A DNA stretch of 16,531 nucleotides from UBA3263 sp964554665. GTDB taxonomy: Bacteria > Bacteroidota > Bacteroidia > Bacteroidales > Muribaculaceae. The stretch spans positions 1 to 16,531 of the forward strand of contig CAZKPP010000053.1 of assembly GCA_964554665.1 (NCBI GenBank), read 5' to 3'. Positions 7,420-13,156 of the stretch are shown one piece after another. The notes beneath the pieces are model-generated. The model saw nothing but the letters and a program-made list of their open reading frames with translations. It made no database searches and was not told where the DNA came from. Positions within the stretch are counted from its first letter, which is position 1. The number at the start of each line of letters is the position of its first letter. A program made the position numbers and the translations under genes.

Positions 7420-8941
7420 CAAAAAGAATACGCGCAATAAACCGCAACACACTCCCGATTCGGACATGATAGGCCGAATGCCTCCCCACGACAAAGACAT
7501 TGAAGAGGCAGTGCTCGGCGCACTCATGCTCGAAAAAGACGCCTACGCAACCGTTTGCGACCTTTTGCAGCCCCAATCTTTCTACGAACCTGTTCACCAG
7601 AAGATTTACGAAGCTATTCAAAATCTCGGTTTCCAGCAGCAACCTATAGATATGCTGACGGTTACCGAGCAGTTGCGCGCAAATTCGACGATTGACGAGG
7701 TTGGCGGCCCGGCATTCATTGCCGAGCTGACATCGAGGGTGGCGTCGGCTGCCAATATCGAGTACCACGCCCGCATCATTGCCCAGCAATATCTGGCCCG
7801 AGAACTGATTACGTTCGGCACCGAGGTTTCCTCGAAAGCCTTCGACCCGGCCAACGACATAGACGACGTGTTGCAAGAAGCGGAAGGCCACCTGTTTGAG
7901 CTGAGCCAGCGCAACGTTAAGAAAGAGGTGGTTCAGATCGACTCGGTTATAAGCGACGCGATTTCAACGATTCAGATGGCGGCCACACGCGAAAGCGGCC
8001 TGTCGGGCCTTGCATCGGGCTTCAACGAACTCGACAAAAAGACATCGGGCTGGCAGAACTCCGACCTTGTTATCATTGCCGCCCGCCCGGCCATGGGTAA
8101 AACCGCAATGGTGCTGTCGATGGCAAAGAATATGGCGGTGAACTACAACACCAAGGTTGCCATATTTTCGCTTGAAATGTCGAAACTGCAGCTGGTTAAC
8201 CGTTTGATTCAGAACGTTTGCGAAATAGAAGGCGAAAAAATCAAGTCGGGGCGCCTTTCAGACCGCGAGTGGAACCAGCTGCTGAGCCGCATCGGCACCC
8301 TGCAGTCGGCACCCATATATATCGACGATTCACCCGGCCTGTCAATTCTTGAACTCCGCACCAAGGCGCGACGGCTCGTGCGCGAAAAGGGCATTCAAAT
8401 CATAGTTATCGACTACCTGCAGCTGATGAACGCCTCGGGCATGAAATTCGGTTCGCGCGAACAGGAAGTGTCGATGATTTCACGCTCGCTCAAGGAGCTG
8501 GCCAAGGAGTTGAACATTCCTATCATCGCCCTTTCGCAGCTCAACCGCTCGGTAGAATCGCGCTCGGAAGATAAACGCCCGCAACTGAGCGACCTGCGCG
8601 AATCGGGCGCCATTGAACAGGATGCCGACATTGTTTGCTTTATCCACCGTCCGGAATATTACCTTCACGGCGCCGCCCGCGACGATGCTCCGGAATTGCG
8701 CGGCAAGGCGGAATTCATTATTGCCAAACACCGTTCGGGCTCGGTAGGCGACGTTGCCATGCGCTTCCGCGGCCAATATGCCCGATTCGAGAACTGGAGC
8801 GATGTCGACATTATGTACGACCAGTCGGCCTCAGCTTCGGCTATGAACGTGGATTTGAGCAATAACGACCCGTTAGGTTCACCGAATCCGTTGAGCGGAG
8901 GCTCCGCCGACCTGAGCGGCTCAGGCGACACGCCATTTTAA
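7406..8941 (+). CDS. dnaB: Replicative DNA helicase DnaB
   Basis: This is the hexameric 5'-3' helicase that unwinds DNA at the replication fork and recruits primase. The N-terminal domain (about 23-125) starts GRMPPHDKDIEEAVLGALML. The RecA-type motor (about 195-465) has Walker A ARPAMGKTA (226-234), Walker B IIVIDYLQL (332-340), the SQLNRSVESR segment (377-386) and KHRSGSVGDV (441-450), which includes the arginine-finger region. The 511-residue length is normal for Bacteroidota. An alternative start at Met21 (7466) would also retain the whole folded part. A Ser/Gly/Asn/Asp-rich tail (about 473-511) ends GSGDTPF. The gene overlaps the lipoprotein by 14 nt and shares its transcript, an unusual partner. 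Its stop overlaps that of the convergent glycosyltransferase gene by 4 nt. No intein or other insertion is present. Confidence 0.97.
   Translation: MPPFDKKNTRNKPQHTPDSDMIGRMPPHDKDIEEAVLGALMLEKDAYATVCDLLQPQSFYEPVHQKIYEAIQNLGFQQQPIDMLTVTEQLRANSTIDEVGGPAFIAELTSRVASAANIEYHARIIAQQYLARELITFGTEVSSKAFDPANDIDDVLQEAEGHLFELSQRNVKKEVVQIDSVISDAISTIQMAATRESGLSGLASGFNELDKKTSGWQNSDLVIIAARPAMGKTAMVLSMAKNMAVNYNTKVAIFSLEMSKLQLVNRLIQNVCEIEGEKIKSGRLSDREWNQLLSRIGTLQSAPIYIDDSPGLSILELRTKARRLVREKGIQIIVIDYLQLMNASGMKFGSREQEVSMISRSLKELAKELNIPIIALSQLNRSVESRSEDKRPQLSDLRESGAIEQDADIVCFIHRPEYYLHGAARDDAPELRGKAEFIIAKHRSGSVGDVAMRFRGQYARFENWSDVDIMYDQSASASAMNVDLSNNDPLGSPNPLSGGSADLSGSGDTPF
8895..8941 (+). terminator. Tandem hairpins inside the dnaB 3' end, possible terminator
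   Basis: Small hairpins lie in the last codons of dnaB: GCGGA/TCCGC (8895-8907), CCTGAG-CGG-CTCAGG (8911-8925, a perfect 6-bp stem) and GGCG-ACA-CGCC (8924-8934, exclusive with the previous one). The last is followed at once by ATTTTAATTTT across the dnaB stop. With convergent stops overlapping there is no spacer to hold a terminator, so one built into the coding tail is plausible. The stems are short; this is inference. Confidence 0.4.
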
Positions 8942-9774
8942 TTTTCAGGATTGCAGCGGCGCATAATCTCCGACAATCGCGGGGCGCGCCACGCACCGGT
9001 GGCTAACCACTTCAAAGCCGACCAAAACGAAGCCTGGCCGTTGTTTGCGACGCGCCGGGCTTTTAATGGTATACGCAGAACGTATGACCGCGGATTCAGC
9101 AGCTTTATGGTAGCTCCAAACCCCATGAGAATCTGCGGAGAATAGCTGGCCAGATAGCCGGTGGAGACATTAGGATGAGCGCAGACGGTTATAGGCAGAA
9201 AGCGGCAACGATAGCCGGCTCGCATGGCGGTGAGCAGAAAGATTTCGTCGTCGCCGCAATGAAACATAGGCGACCCGAGGCCAAACTCTTCGGCAAAGCG
9301 CAGATTGCCGGCGGTGGAGCGTCGCAATGCGATTTCAAAACTGGCCACGTAATAATTCTTGGGTAACCTGCCCCGCAGGTCTACTTGCTGCGCAGGGAAC
9401 TTGCTCATGTTGGCATGGTCGCTGCGGAAGGTAGCGAAATCGAGGTCGGGCTGCTGCTGAAAAGCGAGACGCAACTGACGGACACCGTCGGGATAATAAA
9501 TTAAATCATCGTCGGTTGAAATAATGATGTCCCCCCGACAAAAGCGCAACGCATTATTGCGGTTTTTGGAAAGACCGCGCTCTTCATAGCGGTGGACCTC
9601 AACATCGCTGCGGCAGGCTATGGCTTCGGGAATCGGGGCATCTTCGTGGTTTTGCCACGAAACTATGTAGCGGACGCCATCGGCGGCGGGGAGCAGCATC
9701 CGGGCCACACGCTCGATACCCTCGGGGCGGTGAGTGGCAATGGCAAAGTCAAGAGAGGGCAAGGCGTCGTTCAT
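8938..9774 (-). CDS. Family 2-like (GT-A fold) glycosyltransferase
   Basis: This 278-residue protein has the layout of a GT-A glycosyltransferase. A first strand DFAIATHRPEG (residues 9-19) is followed by a nucleotide-binding region GLSKNRNNALRFCRGDIIISTDDD (67-90). The DDD at 88-90 is the expected metal/nucleotide-sugar DxD site. FHCGDDEIFLL (171-181) carries the likely catalytic Asp-Asp-Glu, and His200 lies in CAHPN. No signal peptide or transmembrane segment is evident, so it should act on the cytoplasmic face of the membrane. Donor and acceptor sugars cannot be told. The start lies inside the upstream glycosyltransferase gene (26-nt overlap), which implies translational coupling, and the stop overlaps dnaB's by 4 nt. 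A surface or exopolysaccharide, lipopolysaccharide or glycoprotein role is possible. Confidence 0.85.
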   Translation of the reverse strand: MNDALPSLDFAIATHRPEGIERVARMLLPAADGVRYIVSWQNHEDAPIPEAIACRSDVEVHRYEERGLSKNRNNALRFCRGDIIISTDDDLIYYPDGVRQLRLAFQQQPDLDFATFRSDHANMSKFPAQQVDLRGRLPKNYYVASFEIALRRSTAGNLRFAEEFGLGSPMFHCGDDEIFLLTAMRAGYRCRFLPITVCAHPNVSTGYLASYSPQILMGFGATIKLLNPRSYVLRIPLKARRVANNGQASFWSALKWLATGAWRAPRLSEIMRRCNPEN

Positions 9775-10885
9775 TCCAAAAGTTTAAATAGCGCTGCGCA
9801 ACTACGCGGCTGTCGTTGTGTTTAACAACAAATTCACGGCTGCGGAGGCCACGCTCGCGAATTTGTTCGGGATGTAAAACTATCTGCTCTAAAACCGCAG
9901 TGAGCGGTTCGAGTTCAATCGGAGCATTTATTACCGGACGGTTTTCGGTTTCGCCGATAAAGTCGTAGAACTGTGGTTCACCGCCGCTGACCACATTCAA
10001 GCCATAGGCCATGGCCATAAGAGCTGTGGTTGCAGGCGTGTAGCTGTATATCTGGTCGAGCACAACATGGGCCGACTTAAGCAATTCGGTAAATTCGGCG
10101 TACGGGCGATTCTCAACAATCACAAGCTCCGCGCGACCGGGATACTTCTCAACAACGCGCTTGGCGGCAATCTCCAAGAGATCGGTACCTTTTAAGAGCA
10201 TGCGGTTGCGGTCGCGGCCAAGGAAGAACCTGACTTTTTCTGGGCGTTCGGGCAGCTCAACCGGCTTGAATAGCTCGGTTTGAATGGGAATACCGCCGTA
10301 TGCCACTTTTGTGTCGCCTAAATAGCGCTGAATACCTAAATGATATTCATAAAGCACCGACACTGCGCCATCTATATTGTCGAAAAAATATTTTTGATAG
10401 CGGGTAAGCGCAGGAGCGTGCCAGCCGTTCCACAAATCGGGATGAGCAAGTTGATGCGGCGACGGTTTGCCGTTGACAAACCATTCGCTGTAGGCCAACG
10501 GCGAGTCCTCGGCCTCAAGCATTTTCAGGTATGCGAGGTCGGTGCTCATTGAGGTGAGGAAGACGGAGCCGTTATGTTTCCTCAATAGATTGAACAGCCG
10601 CCGGGAGGGATAGGGCCGAAGCGAGGCAAACATCGGGTCGTTGACTGCAACAATATCAAAGCCGCTGAGTTCTCCGCGCAACAGCCGTTCCATACGTAGC
10701 CAATGAGCCAGGCCGCCGGTTTTGCCCGACCGGCGCGATATATCAACGTCGCGCACGCAATCAAGGCCGCGGCCACCGTCGGATGCAACAACCACGTCGC
10801 AGCCCAGAGCCGTAAGCCCTCCGGCAAGCGATTTATGGCAGTTGCTGTAATCGCCGAGCAATAAAATTCGCGGTTGTTGATTCAT
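9749..10885 (-). CDS. GT-B fold (GT4-like) glycosyltransferase
   Basis: This 378-residue protein resembles GT-B glycosyltransferases. The N-terminal half begins with a Rossmann strand PRILLLGDYSNCHKSLAGGL (residues 5-24). The C-terminal half contains VRFFLGRDRNRMLLKGTDLL, then LKSAHVVLDQIYSYTPATTALMAMAYGLNVVSGGEPQFYDFIG; the glycine and glutamate near VVSGGEP sit where GT4 enzymes bind the nucleotide-sugar. I chose ATG 10885 over ATG 10927 because a TAACTTTG promoter box (10894-10901) lies inside the longer reading frame and the shorter form begins as the fold normally does. It heads a two-gene operon with the GT-A gene, overlapping it by 26 nt. No transmembrane segment is seen. Sugar specificity is unknown; the acceptor might be a lipid or a growing glycan. 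Confidence 0.82.
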   Translation of the reverse strand: MNQQPRILLLGDYSNCHKSLAGGLTALGCDVVVASDGGRGLDCVRDVDISRRSGKTGGLAHWLRMERLLRGELSGFDIVAVNDPMFASLRPYPSRRLFNLLRKHNGSVFLTSMSTDLAYLKMLEAEDSPLAYSEWFVNGKPSPHQLAHPDLWNGWHAPALTRYQKYFFDNIDGAVSVLYEYHLGIQRYLGDTKVAYGGIPIQTELFKPVELPERPEKVRFFLGRDRNRMLLKGTDLLEIAAKRVVEKYPGRAELVIVENRPYAEFTELLKSAHVVLDQIYSYTPATTALMAMAYGLNVVSGGEPQFYDFIGETENRPVINAPIELEPLTAVLEQIVLHPEQIRERGLRSREFVVKHNDSRVVAQRYLNFWNERRLALS

Positions 10886-10893
10886 GGTAATTG

Positions 10894-10901
10894 CAAAGTT
10901 A
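10894..10901 (-). promoter_or_regulatory. -7 promoter element of the glycosyltransferase pair
   Basis: On the minus strand this reads TAACTTTG, an exact TAnnTTTG match, ending 8 nt before the chosen ATG (10885). It decides the start. A TTTG (10925-10928, minus strand) lies 23 nt upstream, slightly farther than the usual 19-21. Confidence 0.6.
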
Positions 10902-10954
10902 CGAAATTTTGTGGTTTTTTCGTGCAAATTGTGAATCTTTTACAAAAAAGTTAC

Positions 10955-10962
10955 TATCTTTG
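10955..10962 (+). promoter_or_regulatory. -7 promoter element of the TM2 gene
   Basis: This reads TATCTTTG, matching TAnnTTTG, only 5 nt before the ATG at 10968, so the transcript should start at or next to the start codon. A TTG (10929-10931) lies 23 nt upstream, directly beside the minus-strand TTTG of the divergent glycosyltransferase promoter. Confidence 0.6.
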
Positions 10963-10967
10963 CGATT

Positions 10968-11354
10968 ATGAAATACTGTAGCGAATGCAAGTCGTATCAC
11001 AACGACAATGAAAATTTCTGTCCCACTTGCGGACAACCGTTGTTAACCGTAATTCAAACTCCTCCGCCCCCACGCGTTGTATATGACAACAATAACGCTT
11101 TCGATTCGGCAGGTCCGGAGGGCAAGAGCCGCGGAGTTGCCGCACTGCTGGCAATTTTGCTGGGCGGCTTGGGCATCCACTATTTCTATCTGGGCAAGAC
11201 CGGCGGCGGCTTAATCTGCATTTTGCTGTCGGTTATTACTTGCGGCGCATGGCAAGTTATCACCCTGATTCAGGGCATCATGATGCTTTGCATGACCAAC
11301 GATGAATTTGAAAAGAAGTTCGTCCAATCCCCCTCAACCTTCCCAATCTTCTAA
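10968..11354 (+). CDS. TM2-domain membrane protein with N-terminal zinc ribbon
   Basis: This is a 128-residue membrane protein. Residues 1-23 form a small zinc ribbon: Cys4-x2-Cys7 and Cys18-x2-Cys21, with CPTCG as the second knuckle. A short Pro-rich spacer (about 30-36) and polar segment follow. Residues 56-107 are a TM2 domain: helix 1 about 56-74, the turn GIHYFYLGKTGGG (69-81), then helix 2 about 82-107. The tail is polar. TM2 domains occur widely, often fused to small soluble domains, without a well-defined function. It stands alone, between the divergent glycosyltransferase operon and the mdh terminator, with its own promoter. The start follows the -7 box by 5 nt, so a leaderless mRNA is likely. 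What the zinc ribbon binds is unknown. Confidence 0.88.
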   Translation: MKYCSECKSYHNDNENFCPTCGQPLLTVIQTPPPPRVVYDNNNAFDSAGPEGKSRGVAALLAILLGGLGIHYFYLGKTGGGLICILLSVITCGAWQVITLIQGIMMLCMTNDEFEKKFVQSPSTFPIF

Positions 11355-11376
11355 TCCCCCGACCTCAGTTAAAAAG

Positions 11377-11414
11377 TTAACTGCACTCCGAAGGGAATTT
11401 CGGAGTGCAGTTAA
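11377..11414 (-). terminator. Perfect 16-bp hairpin terminator downstream of mdh
   Basis: The arms 11377-11392 (TTAACTGCACTCCGAA) and 11399-11414 are exact reverse complements, with a 6-nt loop. On the minus strand the stem is followed by CTTTTT (11376-11371), the form of an intrinsic terminator for mdh, 17 nt past its stop. On the plus strand there is an upstream A-run but no T-run after the stem, so it would end the TM2 transcript less efficiently. Confidence 0.88.
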
Positions 11415-11431
11415 AGTATGGTTTGGATTGA

Positions 11432-12367
11432 TTAGAGAACAGAAGCAAGGGCAGCGTTGGTCTTGCGAACGGCTTCGGCGCTCTTTTCAAAGAGGGCTTT
11501 TTCTTCGTCGTTGAGGTCGAATTCAACGATTTTTTCGATACCGTTTTTGCCGAGTACGCAGGGAACACCGATGCAGATGTCTTTCTGGCCATATTCGCCT
11601 TCGAGCATAGCCGAGCAGGAAATCATGCGCTTGGTGTCGTGGATAACTGCGTCAACAACGCTTGCTGCAGCTGCGCCGGGAGCATACCAGGCAGAGGTGC
11701 CGAGCAGGCCGGTGAGGGTAGCACCGCCTACCATGGTGTCAGCAGCAACCTTCTGAAGGGTTTCGGCGGGGAGCAGGGTCGATGCGGGGATACCGCGCTT
11801 GGCAGCGTAGCGGGTCAGAGGAATCATGGTGGTGTCGCCATGGCCGCCGATTACGATGCCTTCGATTTCAGCAGGGTTAGCTTCGAGAGCCTTGGCCAGG
11901 AAGTACTGGAAGCGAGCGCTGTCGAGTGCGCCACCCATGCCGATGATTTTGTTTTTGGGCAGACCGCTGGTTTTGTGAATCAGGTAGGTCATGGTGTCCA
12001 TGGGGTTGGAAACGCAAAGAATAACTGCGTTGGGGCTATGGGCAAGAACCTGATCGGTTACGCTCTTAACGATGCCGGCGTTAACGCCGATGAGTTCTTC
12101 GCGGGTCATGCCGGGCTTGCGGGGAATACCGGAAGTGATAACGACCATATCGGAACCGGCGGTTGCGGTGTAGTCGTTGGTAACGCCCTTGGCGCGGGTT
12201 TGAACGCCGAGGATGTTAGCCGTCTGCATGATGTCCATGATTTTGCCTTCTGAGAGGCCTTCTTTGATGTCGATGAGAACTACCTCGTCGGCAATGCCGC
12301 AGGTAATAAGCACGTTTGCACAAGTTGCGCCTACGTTACCGGCGCCAACAACTGTTACTTTTGACAT
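11432..12367 (-). CDS. mdh: Malate dehydrogenase (NAD-dependent, lactate dehydrogenase-like type)
   Basis: This enzyme interconverts malate and oxaloacetate, with NAD, in the cytoplasm. In anaerobic Bacteroidota it works in the reductive branch that leads through fumarate to succinate and propionate. The Rossmann start VVGAGNVGA has GxGxxG at residues 8-13. Asp33 at the end of strand 2 (VLIDIKEG) indicates NAD rather than NADP. The active-site loop GIPRKPGMTR (80-89) places Arg83 where malate dehydrogenases have Arg and lactate dehydrogenases have Gln, which decides the substrate. Asn121, the Asp149/Arg152 pair and the catalytic His176 in GGHGDTT are present. The 311-residue length is normal. 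The gene is alone, with a promoter 37 nt upstream and a strong hairpin terminator, divergent from ribE. Confidence 0.96.
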   Translation of the reverse strand: MSKVTVVGAGNVGATCANVLITCGIADEVVLIDIKEGLSEGKIMDIMQTANILGVQTRAKGVTNDYTATAGSDMVVITSGIPRKPGMTREELIGVNAGIVKSVTDQVLAHSPNAVILCVSNPMDTMTYLIHKTSGLPKNKIIGMGGALDSARFQYFLAKALEANPAEIEGIVIGGHGDTTMIPLTRYAAKRGIPASTLLPAETLQKVAADTMVGGATLTGLLGTSAWYAPGAAAASVVDAVIHDTKRMISCSAMLEGEYGQKDICIGVPCVLGKNGIEKIVEFDLNDEEKALFEKSAEAVRKTNAALASVL

Positions 12368-12404
12368 AAATCTTTATTTTGGTTAGTTTGAAATTTCGGT
12401 GCAA

Positions 12405-12434
12405 CAAAGTTACGCAAACTTTAGCCAATCTCAA
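12405..12434 (-). promoter_or_regulatory. mdh promoter
   Basis: On the minus strand a TTG (12434-12432) is followed after 19 nt by TAACTTTG (12412-12405), matching the Bacteroidota -33/-7 pattern. The -7 box ends 37 nt before the mdh ATG. Confidence 0.65.
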
Positions 12435-12469
12435 CATAATTAACAAACTTTAACCGTCAAAATCTCAAA

Positions 12470-12501
12470 TTTGCGTAGCTCGATTTATTTTCGTAATTTT
12501 G
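12470..12501 (+). promoter_or_regulatory. Promoter of the ribE-lon-vanZ operon
   Basis: TTTG (12470-12473), a 20-nt spacer and TAATTTTG (12494-12501) match the Bacteroidota consensus, 34 nt before the ribE ATG. The leader is too short for an FMN riboswitch, and none is seen. Confidence 0.7.
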
Positions 12502-12535
12502 CTCTCCTTAAAAACAACGAACTATTCATTTTATT

Positions 12536-13156
12536 ATGTTTTCCGGAATTGTTGAAGAACCCGCCACAGTAGTGGCTTCCACAACTAATAACGGTAATGT
12601 TGAGCTCACTATCCGCTCCTCATTTGCCAAAGAACTCAAAATCGACCAATCGGTAGCCCACAATGGCGTGTGCCTGACCGTAACTTCGGTTAATCCCGCA
12701 GAGAATACTTATACGGTAACGGCGGTTGAAGAAACCCTGCGCCGCTCTAACCTCGGTTTGCTTACCCCGGGGGCCAAAGTTAACCTCGAACGCTCCATGA
12801 TGATGAACGGTCGCCTCGACGGCCACATCGTTCAGGGCCATGTTGACTGCAAGGCCAAATGCGTTGAACGCCACGAACTCGACGGCTCGGTTGAATTCAC
12901 ATTTGAATATGAACCCGACGCCGAAATGGAACGCCAGGGCTATTTCACCGTTGAAAAAGGCTCGGTTACGGTCAACGGAGTTTCGCTTACGGTTTGCAAT
13001 TCAAAGCGCGGAAGTTTCGGCGTGGCCATAATTCCTTACACGCTGGAACACACCAACTTCTGCGACATAAAGGTAGGCTCGATCGTAAACCTGGAATTTG
13101 ACATTATAGGCAAATACGTTGCCCGCCTTTCTCAGCTCTCAGACGCTAAAGTATGA
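12536..13156 (+). CDS. ribE: Riboflavin synthase, alpha subunit
   Basis: This enzyme catalyses the last step of riboflavin synthesis: two molecules of 6,7-dimethyl-8-ribityllumazine are dismutated to riboflavin and a pyrimidinedione. The protein has the diagnostic N-terminus MFSGIVEE and the two tandem lumazine-binding repeats of the family. The first is about residues 1-90 and contains SVAHNGVCLTVTSV. The second is about 97-190 and contains HIVQGHVDC and GSVTVNGVSLTVCN. The 206-residue length is normal. It is the first gene of a three-gene run; its TGA overlaps the lon ATG. The promoter lies 34 nt upstream. Other riboflavin genes are absent from the window, so this gene is separate from any rib cluster. 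Naming follows the ribE convention for the alpha subunit (ribC in E. coli). Confidence 0.96.
   Translation: MFSGIVEEPATVVASTTNNGNVELTIRSSFAKELKIDQSVAHNGVCLTVTSVNPAENTYTVTAVEETLRRSNLGLLTPGAKVNLERSMMMNGRLDGHIVQGHVDCKAKCVERHELDGSVEFTFEYEPDAEMERQGYFTVEKGSVTVNGVSLTVCNSKRGSFGVAIIPYTLEHTNFCDIKVGSIVNLEFDIIGKYVARLSQLSDAKV

Noticed and set aside
10886..10927. N-terminal extension of the GT-B glycosyltransferase from ATG 10927
   Set aside because: The TAACTTTG promoter box lies within it, and the extra 14 residues precede the normal start of the Rossmann strand.
12368..12535. FMN riboswitch before ribE
   Set aside because: Only about 30 nt lie between the -7 box and the start codon, too short for the roughly 100-nt or longer element, and no conserved RFN core is seen.
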